Notes: a model not told the origin generated them from the letters alone. A stretch of 64,000 nt of DNA from Spirochaetaceae bacterium (GCA_017618015.1 JAFZVC010000026.1:124001-188000), one strand, 5' to 3'. Counted from the stretch's first letter, positions 33,453 through 41,452 are shown. Program-made: numbers and translations.

Positions 33453-33805
33453 AGAATATTGATGAATGTATATCCCTATGTATAGAGATTGAGAAATATC
33501 AGAACTGTTTTGTACGGAATTTATTCCGATGCAATAGTTTTTATGTTGGAAATAAAAAGAAGTTTATAAGCATAATGCTTGATGACATCCACAATATACC
33601 AGATTTGCTGAAACAATTGATTTATCTAAGGGAAAATAAGGATAACAAAATAGATTGTTTCTTGATGAGACTTGTTTCAAAAAAAATGGAAGAATTATGT
33701 ACAATTCTCGAAGATGAGGATTTAAGGAAAAAGACCGGAAATCTATTTTTTTGTTCAAAAGAGCTTGGCAATAAATTGTCGCAATGTTGCGACAAGTTTT
33801 CATAA
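33449..33805 (+). CDS. Hypothetical protein, 118 residues
   Basis: The ATG overlaps the HNH stop, so the two are coupled, the layout of a toxin with its immunity protein; that is an inference. The protein is helical with several Cys (CISLCIEIEKYQNCF, CNSF, CFLM) and no membrane segment. Its last residues (LSQCCDKFS) are encoded by an ICE palindrome, so its true ancestral end was probably altered by the repeat. I do not recognise the family. Confidence 0.55.
   Translation: MKNIDECISLCIEIEKYQNCFVRNLFRCNSFYVGNKKKFISIMLDDIHNIPDLLKQLIYLRENKDNKIDCFLMRLVSKKMEELCTILEDEDLRKKTGNLFFCSKELGNKLSQCCDKFS
33776..33795. repeat. ICE palindrome copy 13 (9-bp arms, centre TG)
   Basis: TTGTCGCAA and TTGCGACAA around TG, overlapping the end of the 118-residue gene and 25 nt before the ATG at 33821. 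Confidence 0.95.
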
Positions 33806-33815
33806 GAAGGAGAAA
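33776..33815 (+). repeat. 40-nt leader cassette copy 2
   Basis: Identical to the minus strand of 22952-22991: palindrome, GTTTTCATAA spacer and GAAGGAGAAA ribosome binding site, but in front of a different gene. Confidence 0.9.
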
Positions 33816-33820
33816 AACAA

Positions 33821-34885
33821 ATGTATACAACTAATTATCCTAAAAACAGATATGATTACATTGAAGGAAAATCAGAATTATATGATGAAGATATTGCGAA
33901 TATTATTGATTTACATCATGAATATCCAGATATGTCCTCACTTAAAAGATATACTGAAAAAAAATATAGGGATTTGACAATTCAAGAAAAAGAATCACTT
34001 ATAAAGACATTATTAAATGATGATGAATATTTAAAATACAAAAATTGCTATATAGCTAAAACAAAACTACTATATGATTCAAGCGAGACTCTAATAAAAG
34101 AAACAGCAGCTTTATCTCGACTGAATGATTTAGGATATGTAGTTTATTTACTTCCTTATGCTTATGCGAGGGATAATATGAATTTTTTTCAGAAATCCGC
34201 AGATTCGATTACAGCAGGGGATTTTCTGGAAATGAAAAGCGTTGTAACAACAGGACCAAGAGCAGGACAAAGTGCTTTTGAAAGTGCAAGACATCAGGCA
34301 AACAATATTTATCTATCAATTGTTAATGATGTTCCAGAACAAAAAATATTAAATAATATATACGGATCTATAGGACAGATAAAAAAAGAAAACAAAAAAA
34401 ATGGTGTGACAGAAAGTTTTGAGGGTAAGTTAATAATAAACTTCGAAAAAAGTAATGAAATATCTCTATATATGATTTCCGAAGAAGGAAGAGTAAATAA
34501 AATTGAAAAACCTGATTTTAATAGTTTCAAAAAAATCAAGGGAACTGTATACGACAGTTCCCAGGTTCTCAAGAACCCCATGACTGAACATGGCAGTTCC
34601 TGTGATTCAAATATATCACAGACTTCAGAAATGTCAAGTGAAAGCAAAAATAATAAAGAATATAATCCTCTTACAGATTACACGAAGATTGAAGTTAACG
34701 GAAAAGAGCGGGAGTGCATGAACGGCGTTCTCGAAGGATTCAAAAACGCGGTCAGGCAACTTGACAGCGTAATAGAAACGAACCACGAGCTTTGCGACGA
34801 GAACAACCGACTCGTGATGGAGAACATGCGTCTCAAGGAACAGCTGAACAATAGAAACCATAACAAGGAACATGAGCGCGGATAA
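33821..34885 (+). CDS. Possible CdiA-CT/PD-(D/E)XK-like nuclease head with shared coiled-coil tail
   Basis: This 354-residue protein has a helical start, then a stretch like the nuclease domain of contact-dependent toxins: ETAALSRLNDLGYVVYLLP (residues 93-111), SITAGDFLEMKSV (about 130-142, a D...E-x-K site) and SAFESARHQANNIYLSI. That order fits CdiA-CT-type tRNA nucleases or other PD-(D/E)XK enzymes. A low-complexity Ser/Asn linker leads to the tail (about 280-354), nearly identical to that of the protein at 32365-33123. The base composition of the head is very A/T-rich, unlike the tail, so head and tail have separate histories. Target and activity are unknown; family call is from motifs. 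Confidence 0.55.
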   Translation: MYTTNYPKNRYDYIEGKSELYDEDIANIIDLHHEYPDMSSLKRYTEKKYRDLTIQEKESLIKTLLNDDEYLKYKNCYIAKTKLLYDSSETLIKETAALSRLNDLGYVVYLLPYAYARDNMNFFQKSADSITAGDFLEMKSVVTTGPRAGQSAFESARHQANNIYLSIVNDVPEQKILNNIYGSIGQIKKENKKNGVTESFEGKLIINFEKSNEISLYMISEEGRVNKIEKPDFNSFKKIKGTVYDSSQVLKNPMTEHGSSCDSNISQTSEMSSESKNNKEYNPLTDYTKIEVNGKERECMNGVLEGFKNAVRQLDSVIETNHELCDENNRLVMENMRLKEQLNNRNHNKEHERG

Positions 34886-34919
34886 ACCGCGAACATATAA
34901 ATTGCCGCAACGTTGCGAC
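34662..34919 (+). repeat. 258-bp duplicated tail segment, copy 2
   Basis: Partner of 32900-33157. Head sequences upstream do not match, so only the tail, stop and palindrome are shared. Confidence 0.92.
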
Positions 34920-34920
34920 G
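34903..34920. repeat. ICE palindrome copy 14 (arm mismatches, centre CG)
   Basis: TGCCGCAACGTTGCGACG, followed by AAGGAG 15 nt before the ATG at 34936. Confidence 0.85.
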
Positions 34921-34935
34921 AAGGAGCATCATGTC

Positions 34936-35469
34936 ATGAGGAAGAAAAAAATATTTAAAGAATTCAGGCGTTGTGTATACTCTCTTGAGGCTGTTATATC
35001 AAGTCAGGATATAAGGCTTGAGAATATGCAGAAATATTTTCTCCGGGAATGGCAGAAACAGGCGGACAGCTATTGGAGATACCGCTTCATGAACAAAAAC
35101 CTCTTCTTCGATTCTTACCTAATGATTAAAGAATTCTACCTGTCGATATCCGACACTTACAATGATTACATGCTCTCTGCCCTAGCCCGTTATCTTGACC
35201 TCATACTTGCGGCAGAGAACAGCACTCAGCTGATACAGCGGATGATTGAGCAGGACGAGAAGCAGTGCGACGGCTCGTATGCTTTCTTCTCTACTTTTTT
35301 ACCCGTCACAGAAATAACAAGAAATAAACTGCTCCTACTGGCAGAAAAAGAGCCGGGTGATTTACGATTGAAAAAACATATTAAAGCGAGCCTTTGCGAA
35401 GGCACAAACAGGCTGCGTCTGTCGCCGTCGCAGAACCTTAATCTGGTTGACCTTCTGTTACGTACGTGA
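34936..35469 (+). CDS. Hypothetical helical protein, 177 residues
   Basis: This protein is nearly all helix, starts with a basic stretch (MRKKKIFKEFRR), and is rich in Tyr and Arg (SYWRYRFMNKNLFF). It has no signal peptide or membrane segment. The ATG at 34936 follows AAGGAG; an ATG at 34931 is followed at once by a stop. It directly follows the second tail-sharing gene and could be its immunity or accessory protein. Its end overlaps the end of the integrase gene on the other strand by 12 nt. No family recognised. Confidence 0.6.
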   Translation: MRKKKIFKEFRRCVYSLEAVISSQDIRLENMQKYFLREWQKQADSYWRYRFMNKNLFFDSYLMIKEFYLSISDTYNDYMLSALARYLDLILAAENSTQLIQRMIEQDEKQCDGSYAFFSTFLPVTEITRNKLLLLAEKEPGDLRLKKHIKASLCEGTNRLRLSPSQNLNLVDLLLRT

Positions 35470-36369
35470 AATAACATTAACAGGAAAATACTTATAATGA
35501 GCTTCGCGGAGCATCTGTTCGTCTACGTGCGTATATATCTGAGTGGTTGTTATCGACGAATGACCGAGGAACCTAGATATCATACAAATATCGGCTCCGC
35601 CTTTTAGCATGTGAGTTGCGCAACTATGCCTGAGAGTATGTACGGAACAGCCGGTGAGTCCGGCTTTATCTGCGTAATACCTGAACCTGAAAAGAATCTC
35701 CCTGGAAGAAAGCTTCGAACCTTGCAATGTCGTGAAAAGATTCCGGCATTTTGATATACGGAGTTCGTGCTGCAGAGCGCGTAATTTAATATAATTTTGA
35801 AGGGCTTTCGAAGCTCTGCCGCCAAAAGGAACAAGACGTTCTTTTCTTCCTTTACCGTTAACAATCAATAATCTCTGCTCTAGCTTCACGTTGTCAAGGA
35901 GCAGATTCCCTGCCTCTGAATTGCGCAATCCGCAACTATATATAAGCTCGAAAAGGCAATAGTCACGGATTCCTATAATACTGTCTGTCTCTATAGATGC
36001 AAGAAATTTCTCGGTCTCCGCCACAGTAAAAACCGTTGGTATTGTTTTTTGAAACTTTGGCGATTCAATCAATGAATAAAAGCCGTATGCCGGATAATTC
36101 TCCTTAAGAAACCGGAAAAACGATTTCAAGCAGGATACGGTATTACAGACAGTCCTGTCTGATTCCCCTGATTCTCTTAAATAAGATATATACGACAAGA
36201 AAATCCTGTACGCTGAATGAAAATCATTCTCAGGAAATAGATAATTCTCTTGCTGAAGCCAAAGAAGATATTGACGTGCCTTATATAGAAGAAGGCTGTC
36301 TGTATTGGGAGAATGCCCAAAAGAGTAAAGCCACAGTTGATATTTGCCCAAAAAACTTTTTTCTTGCAT
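35458..36369 (-). CDS. Tyrosine recombinase (XerC/D-like ICE integrase)
   Basis: This 303-residue protein has the full tyrosine recombinase set: Arg in SCGLRNSEAG (about residue 148), Lys in NGKGRKERLVPFG, HTLRHS (about 248), LGHSSITTTQIYTH with the final His and the nucleophile Tyr (about 278). The N-terminal SAM-like domain (residues 1-100) is short, as in XerC/D and small phage/ICE integrases. I chose the ATG at 36369 (MQEKSFLGK); a longer frame overlaps the divergent gene. Position near the right end of the ICE, close to the first host operon, fits its job of integrating the element. No ribosome binding site is evident on this strand, so the start is not certain. Confidence 0.9.
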   Translation of the reverse strand: MQEKSFLGKYQLWLYSFGHSPNTDSLLLYKARQYLLWLQQENYLFPENDFHSAYRIFLSYISYLRESGESDRTVCNTVSCLKSFFRFLKENYPAYGFYSLIESPKFQKTIPTVFTVAETEKFLASIETDSIIGIRDYCLFELIYSCGLRNSEAGNLLLDNVKLEQRLLIVNGKGRKERLVPFGGRASKALQNYIKLRALQHELRISKCRNLFTTLQGSKLSSREILFRFRYYADKAGLTGCSVHTLRHSCATHMLKGGADICMISRFLGHSSITTTQIYTHVDEQMLREAHYKYFPVNVISRT

Positions 36370-36393
36370 AATAAATAGTAAGGAGGATATAAA

Positions 36394-37086
36394 ATGGGAA
36401 ATAAACCATTCTACATCGCAACGGAACATTTCGGCGTGACTTACCACGGTAAAAGAACGCCGTCCGGACATTACAGAAACAAGTCCGGATCAAAAGAGAA
36501 TATGGTCAGCAATGACTGTATGATAATAACTAATCAAAGCCAGAAGAATCTGTGCCTGCTAATTGACAGTATACCGGAATTCGTCTGCCGTTATAAATTA
36601 TCTTTATGCATTGATTATACGGCAGATTCCAAGAAAAGTAAAACTTCATTGAATCTTTTCACAAGGTATCTAAGTAAGTCGGATTTCAACGAGGGACAAA
36701 AACCGCCTTTGTTTTTTTGGAAAAAACGATATAAGAATAGTCAACTCAATTACCAAATTCTGACAAATGCGCAGCTTACTTTTTCCCCTGAAAAACTAAC
36801 TAATGTAATTCAGTACTTATGGTTTAAATACACACAAAGTTATGAAGCAAAGATAGAAAAAGTAAGCAAAGCAGAAGAACTATCGGCAATAAGGGATTTC
36901 GCATTTAATTTTAAGACCGATATACCACCGGAAGGTTTGTGTAAAAACGAAAAATGGTGGGGAGCAATAAACAGGAAGTATTATATAGTAAAGAAGCCTG
37001 TGAAAAAATATATGACATTAAGGGAGATAATTGAGATAGAAAGTGAGGCGAAACAGAATTTAGCTAACAATCTGTTTATAAAATGA
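36394..37086 (+). CDS. Hypothetical protein divergent from the integrase, 230 residues
   Basis: This basic protein (many Lys, Tyr and Trp) begins 24 nt from the integrase start, with AAGGAGG 7 nt before its ATG. The first 50 residues are Gly/Ser/His-rich (HGKRTPSGHYRNKSGSKEN); the middle has hydrophobic strands and IQYLWFKYTQSYEAKIEKVSKAEEL. I see no known motif, signal peptide or membrane segment. Its location, last gene before the host, suggests an excision or integration accessory factor, or simply cargo. It is A/T-rich like the neighbouring ICE cargo. Confidence 0.6.
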   Translation: MGNKPFYIATEHFGVTYHGKRTPSGHYRNKSGSKENMVSNDCMIITNQSQKNLCLLIDSIPEFVCRYKLSLCIDYTADSKKSKTSLNLFTRYLSKSDFNEGQKPPLFFWKKRYKNSQLNYQILTNAQLTFSPEKLTNVIQYLWFKYTQSYEAKIEKVSKAEELSAIRDFAFNFKTDIPPEGLCKNEKWWGAINRKYYIVKKPVKKYMTLREIIEIESEAKQNLANNLFIK

Positions 37087-37257
37087 TTTAAAAAAAGAAA
37101 AAAAACAATTTTATTGAAAGAAAAAATATTTATACTGCAAAAAAAAGACTGCAATCAATCTAAACAAAATTTAATGATAATTATTCTAATTCTATCAAAA
37201 AAAAAGTGTTTTTATGTAAAATTTTTTTAATTAAATATAAGAGAAAATAATAGATAA

Positions 37258-37278
37258 AACTTTATACGATGTAAAGTT
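37258..37278. other. Possible recombinase attachment site
   Basis: AACTTTAT and GTAAAGTT form imperfect 8-bp arms (7 of 8 match) around ACGAT, a size and layout like the core sites of XerC/D-type recombinases. No second copy is available in the window to test it. Confidence 0.3.
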
Positions 37279-37357
37279 AATGCGAAAAAATCTGTAATTC
37301 TTTACTATCTATAAATATACATTATCGGAAGTAAAATATTTATGGCAATTAAAGACG

Positions 37358-37374
37358 GCGCGGCACTACCACGC
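37358..37374 (-). terminator. Possible terminator of the aro operon
   Basis: Minus-strand GCGTGG / CCGCGC (one G-T pair, 5-nt loop) lies 27 nt after the aroQ stop and is followed by CGTCTTTAATT. The T run is weak. Confidence 0.45.
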
Positions 37375-37400
37375 AGGAAAGCAGTAGAAAAAGTCTCATA

Positions 37401-37832
37401 TCACCTATCTTTTATCAGATAATCAATTGCCTCGATATAGCCGTCAAAACCATGGCCGGTTATTGTCTTACAAGCGAAATAAGAAACGTATGAAATCTGA
37501 CGGAATGGCTCGCGCTCCGGAACGTTAGAAATATGAACCTCGACAGTCGGTATGTTCACAGCTTTAAGAGCATCAAGAAGCGATACGGAAGTATGTGTAT
37601 ATCCGCCTGGATTAAAAACAATACCATCGATCTTATCGAAAAAAGCTTGTTGGATAATGTCAATTAATCCACCTTCGGAATTGCTCTGAAGACATTTGAC
37701 GCTGACGAATTTTTCAGCGCAATGTTTTTCAATCATATCGATTAAATCGTTGTAAGTTTTTTTCCCGTAAATATCAGGTTCACGAATACCAAGCATATTC
37801 AAATTTGGACCATTAAGAACAAGAAGTTTCAT
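37401..37832 (-). CDS. aroQ: 3-dehydroquinate dehydratase, type II
   Basis: This 143-residue enzyme removes water from 3-dehydroquinate to give 3-dehydroshikimate, step three of the shikimate pathway. Type II signatures are present: LVLNGPNLNMLGIREPDIYG at the start, NSEGGLIDIIQ (about residues 51-61), FNPGGYTHTSVSLLDA (about 73-88), EVHISNV (about 97-103) and REPFRQISYVS. Length is normal. It is the last gene of the aro operon, separated by 3 nt from the aroE-aroK fusion; no type I (aroD) gene is in the cluster. Confidence 0.96.
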   Translation of the reverse strand: MKLLVLNGPNLNMLGIREPDIYGKKTYNDLIDMIEKHCAEKFVSVKCLQSNSEGGLIDIIQQAFFDKIDGIVFNPGGYTHTSVSLLDALKAVNIPTVEVHISNVPEREPFRQISYVSYFACKTITGHGFDGYIEAIDYLIKDR

Positions 37833-37835
37833 TTC

Positions 37836-39134
37836 CTAAAAATCTCCTGTTGTTTTTGCGATTTTCTGTATAAGTGAGTCTATGAGCGGATCACCAGCAA
37901 TAAAATCTGGTAAATCCCAAGTTTCATCACAAACAGATTCATAAAGTGGCGAACGTTGCTCAAAAAGCTTTTCAATGCCAGTATTCTGGCTTACAGGTCT
38001 GTTGCTGACATTTTGTTTTTTTAGTGTTTCAAGCGGTCGTTTTATGTAGATAACATGTGAGTTTGCACGCAGATAGAAAAAGTTTTCCGGTCTGGTAACA
38101 ATTCCGCCGCCCGTTGAAATAACAATGCCAGAGCGTGGAAGAATCTTCTTTGCAAGCTCGGTTTCCATCTGTCTGAAAGCACCCTCGCCTTTTGTTTTTA
38201 TGACTTCAGCCGGCGTAACTCCATATTCATCAATGAACGCATTGTCAAGGTCGATAAGCTGACGATTCAAAGCCGCAGCAAGCTTTTTTCCAATTCGGCT
38301 TTTTCCGGAGCCAGGCATACCCACAAGCGTGATATTCATCATCTCTTTTTCAAGAGATTTTGTTACGCTCTCAATAAGATCATCTTCTTCTTTCCCGGAA
38401 GATTCGAGCGAAAACTTATCGCCTTTAAACACGATGCTTGCTTTATACGCCTGTGCTACAAGCATATAAAGACCGCCGGCATGTTTTACGCCAAGTTGTT
38501 CGGCTTGCTGTAAAAATCGCGTTCTTGAAGGATTGTATACGATATCTGCTGCGGCATAAAGCTTTGGAAACCGTGACAAATCGATCGGAGAATCATCGAT
38601 GTTCGGGAACATTCCGACTGGCGTTGTATTTACGATGATTTCAGCATCAGATTGCACCGTGTAAACGTTTTCGTAATTGATATCACCTGTCCGTGAACAA
38701 AAATCGATACGTGCGGCATTAAGTTTTTTCAAAGCGTACTCGATAGCAACGCTTGCGCCACCTGTGCCTAAAACAAGGCAGTTCTTCCCATTTACTTCGA
38801 CCCCCGCTTGCCTTAGCATGTATACAAATCCGTACACATCGGTATTAAAGCCCTTGAAACCGCCTTCTGGAAGCGAGACGACAGTGTTCACCGCCCCTAT
38901 TTCCTGGGCTTCGTCTGAAAGCTCCTTGCACAAGCTGCAAGCGAGTTTTTTATAAGGAATCGTTACGTTAAAACCATCGAGTTTTTCTTTTTCAGACGAA
39001 GAGTTTCCTGTGAAAATAGCCCGAACCTCATCTTCTGTACGCTCCAAAACCGTATACTCATAATCTGCAAAAGATTTATGAATCCGTGGAGAATATGTAT
39101 GCGGAAGTGATTTTCCCAAAACACCGAACATCAT
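37836..39134 (-). CDS. Shikimate dehydrogenase-shikimate kinase fusion
   Basis: This 432-residue protein joins two pathway enzymes. Residues 1-250 are AroE (SLPHTYSPRIHKSF at the substrate site, FNVTIPYK, the Rossmann LVLGTGGAS), reducing dehydroshikimate with NADPH. From about residue 266 the AroK/AroL part begins (NITLVGMPGSGKSRIGKKLA with Walker A, DLDNAFIDEYG, STGGGIVTR, and R in NRPVSQN), phosphorylating shikimate. The linker (about 250-265) is short and acidic. Both active sites look intact, so the fused protein should carry out two consecutive steps. Fusions of aroE with other aro genes are known (for example aroDE in plants and AROM in fungi); this pair is less common. Confidence 0.93.
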   Translation of the reverse strand: MMFGVLGKSLPHTYSPRIHKSFADYEYTVLERTEDEVRAIFTGNSSSEKEKLDGFNVTIPYKKLACSLCKELSDEAQEIGAVNTVVSLPEGGFKGFNTDVYGFVYMLRQAGVEVNGKNCLVLGTGGASVAIEYALKKLNAARIDFCSRTGDINYENVYTVQSDAEIIVNTTPVGMFPNIDDSPIDLSRFPKLYAAADIVYNPSRTRFLQQAEQLGVKHAGGLYMLVAQAYKASIVFKGDKFSLESSGKEEDDLIESVTKSLEKEMMNITLVGMPGSGKSRIGKKLAAALNRQLIDLDNAFIDEYGVTPAEVIKTKGEGAFRQMETELAKKILPRSGIVISTGGGIVTRPENFFYLRANSHVIYIKRPLETLKKQNVSNRPVSQNTGIEKLFEQRSPLYESVCDETWDLPDFIAGDPLIDSLIQKIAKTTGDF

Positions 39135-39157
39135 GTAATTCCTAATATTTGAGATGG

Positions 39158-40309
39158 TTATACAACTTCATTATATGAGCCGAGATATCGGAACTCTTTC
39201 GTCATTGAATGAAGGTCCTCTATCATCTCTGCGAAGCCTTCGTTGTAAATTGAAGTTTCCAAGTCAAAATAGAACATGAATTCAAACATTCTGCCAGGTA
39301 AAGGACGTGATTCAAGCTTTACGAGGTTTATTCCGCGTGAATAGAAAAATGCGAGGATTCTGTAAAGAGAACCTGGCTCGTGGTTAAGAATCATCATCAT
39401 TGATGTTCTGTTTGCACCCGGATAAATCTCCAGATCTTTTGAAATGACGATGAACCTTGTGTAGTTGTTGTCAGAATCCTGAACAGATGTCTGCATAATT
39501 TCAAGATTATAAAGCTCACTGCATCGTTTTGAGGAAAGACAGCATATATCATTCCTTCCTGATGTAGAGACGATTTTAGCGGCTTCTGCAGTGTTCTGGC
39601 AGGCTGTTACTTTGACATCTGGACCAAGATTTTTGATAAATTCACGGCACTGATTCAAAGCCTGCTCATGCGAGATGACTTCTTTTATATCGCTCATTTT
39701 GCTTCCTGGATTCATAAGGCAGTTATGATCAACTTTAACCCTGATAGCCCTTACAATTTTGAAATGATGTTGGATCATCTGGTCATAAACGGCGGAAACT
39801 GTGCCTGCATTTGAGTTCTCTACAGGAAGAACGCCATATTTGCAAAGCCCGGATTCGATCGCGGAGAAAACTTGCGAGAAGTTTTTCATAAACATAATGC
39901 TAGGAATCTGGAACAGTTTTTCACATGCTTCCTGCGAGAAAGCACCTTCAATTCCCTGGCAAGCCACTACTGCCCTTACTGGAAAGGCTTTTGATGACAT
40001 TTCTTCAATTACTTTTCTTACTTGCAAAGCTTCTTCGCTTTTTTCTTGGATCAGTTTGCTTTGAATGCTCCGAGAGATTTCAAATAAAAGGGAATAAATA
40101 GGAGGAACAAAAGGCTGCGTAAGTTCATCTGCTTTATCGTAGATAGCAGAAAGTTTTTCCCGTTCGCGAAGACCATCATAAATTGGTTTTCCGCTTGATT
40201 TTTTGTAGTTTCCGATTTTTTCAGCGACTCTCATGCGCTGTTCCAAAGCTGTCAAAAGCGCGTCATCAGCTTTGTCCATTTCTTCTCTAAGTTTTGTTAA
40301 GTCTTCCAT
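39158..40309 (-). CDS. pheA: Chorismate mutase-prephenate dehydratase (P-protein)
   Basis: This 383-residue bifunctional enzyme converts chorismate to phenylpyruvate. Residues 1-90 are an AroQ-type chorismate mutase helix bundle (LREEMDKADDALLTALEQRM in part, KIGNYKKSSGKPIYD). Residues 110-290 are prephenate dehydratase (GIEGAFSQEAC, VLPVENSNAGTVSAVYD, and the YTRFIVIS end). The last 90 form an ACT domain (MMMILNHEPGSLYRILAFF, NLVKLESRPLPG), with the ESRP phrase used for Phe feedback inhibition. It is the Phe branch enzyme of the operon. Confidence 0.95.
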   Translation of the reverse strand: MEDLTKLREEMDKADDALLTALEQRMRVAEKIGNYKKSSGKPIYDGLREREKLSAIYDKADELTQPFVPPIYSLLFEISRSIQSKLIQEKSEEALQVRKVIEEMSSKAFPVRAVVACQGIEGAFSQEACEKLFQIPSIMFMKNFSQVFSAIESGLCKYGVLPVENSNAGTVSAVYDQMIQHHFKIVRAIRVKVDHNCLMNPGSKMSDIKEVISHEQALNQCREFIKNLGPDVKVTACQNTAEAAKIVSTSGRNDICCLSSKRCSELYNLEIMQTSVQDSDNNYTRFIVISKDLEIYPGANRTSMMMILNHEPGSLYRILAFFYSRGINLVKLESRPLPGRMFEFMFYFDLETSIYNEGFAEMIEDLHSMTKEFRYLGSYNEVV

Positions 40310-40346
40310 AATATCTCCTATTTATTTGCAATAGCAAACTTTACAA

Positions 40347-41450
40347 TTATATTAAATCCGCAAGTGCGAGTGCGGCGGCGGCTTCATAAACTGGAACAGC
40401 ACGCGGCACAATGCAAGGATCGTGCCTGCCCTGCACTTTTATTGTCGTGTTCTGCTTGGTCGCCAAATCGACTGTCTGCTGTTCCATCGCGATTGTCGGC
40501 GTTGGTTTTACGGCAACTTCAAAAACGATTGGAGCAACAGAGCCACCAACACTGATGCCGCCAAGGATTCCACCGCATCTGTTCGTTTTAAGACGGAGAG
40601 AATTGTTTTCGCTCGTGTCGGCAAAAACTAGGCTGTCATTGTTCAGGGAGCCGCGTAAAGCCGCCGCCGCAAAACCGTTACCAAATTCCACGCCTTTACA
40701 TGCCGGTACTGCAAAGCAAATTGAAGCTATTTTACCTTCAATTCCTTCAAAAATCGGTCCCCCGATGCCACCAGGAACACCTTCTATTACAACTTCAATA
40801 ATGCCACCAACAGAGTCGTCAACTGCCCTAGCCTCCGCGATTTTTTGTTTCATCAGATTGCCTTTTTCGTAATCTATAACTGGAAATTCTTTTTCGGCAA
40901 CTTTGTGAAGTTCATCTAGAAATTGAGTATCAACTGGCGAATCAAATGAATATGACTTGTCACTGATTCCCGCAATCGATTTTATATGGGCGCTTATGCG
41001 GATGCCTTTTTGAGCGAGGTATGAGAGCGCAAGAAAACCTGCGGCACAAAGCGGAGCTGTCAATCTGCCGGAAAAAGAGCCGCCGCCAGATGACTTAAAA
41101 CTCTCGCCGTATTTGAGTCGTGCTGTAAAATCTGCGTGCCCCGGACGTGGTGTTATCAAAAGATTAGAATAATCGTGCGGCTTTGTGTTTGTGTTAAGGA
41201 TATGCGCCTCAAACAGGCCGTTTTTAAGCGTATCTACGATAACGACATCAGCTTCTTTTCGCGGAGTTGACCAAGCGTTCTGTCCGGGCGCACGCCGCTT
41301 CATGAAGTTTTTTAATGCGTCGGTATCAAGTTTGTCGTATTCCAAACCTTCAAGACGGACACCAATGCTTTCGCTATGAGATTCTCCGTATATCCCGATT
41401 TTAAGTTTGTCGCCTTTGAACCAATTATATGTATTATTCAGATTTGCCAT
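40347..41450 (-). CDS. aroC: Chorismate synthase
   Basis: This 367-residue enzyme makes chorismate from EPSP with reduced FMN. Signatures seen: GESHSESIGVRLEGL (residues 19-33), RRAPGQNAWSTPRKE, RPGHADFTARLKYGE, SGGGSFSGRLTAPLCAAG, and GGILGGISVGGSVAPIVFEVAVKPTP in part. Length is normal for the bacterial form. It ends the common chorismate pathway in this operon. It is 2 nt from the aroA stop. Confidence 0.96.
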   Translation of the reverse strand: MANLNNTYNWFKGDKLKIGIYGESHSESIGVRLEGLEYDKLDTDALKNFMKRRAPGQNAWSTPRKEADVVIVDTLKNGLFEAHILNTNTKPHDYSNLLITPRPGHADFTARLKYGESFKSSGGGSFSGRLTAPLCAAGFLALSYLAQKGIRISAHIKSIAGISDKSYSFDSPVDTQFLDELHKVAEKEFPVIDYEKGNLMKQKIAEARAVDDSVGGIIEVVIEGVPGGIGGPIFEGIEGKIASICFAVPACKGVEFGNGFAAAALRGSLNNDSLVFADTSENNSLRLKTNRCGGILGGISVGGSVAPIVFEVAVKPTPTIAMEQQTVDLATKQNTTIKVQGRHDPCIVPRAVPVYEAAAALALADLI

Positions 41451-41452
41451 TG

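Larger units (their letters stand above)
37087..37400. other. A/T-rich right-end region of the ICE
   Basis: No gene. It is strongly A/T-rich up to about 37340, then changes to a mixed composition near 37350. The ICE-host junction probably lies between the stop at 37086 and the hairpin at 37358. Confidence 0.5.

Noticed and set aside
2375-34920. CRISPR-like array from the repeated palindrome
   Set aside because: Copies are thousands of bases apart and irregularly spaced, with genes between them and no cas genes; not an array.
37087-37400. tRNA fragment as attachment site at the right end
   Set aside because: I looked for a T-arm motif (GGTTCGAATCC-like) and an acceptor end near the junction and found none.
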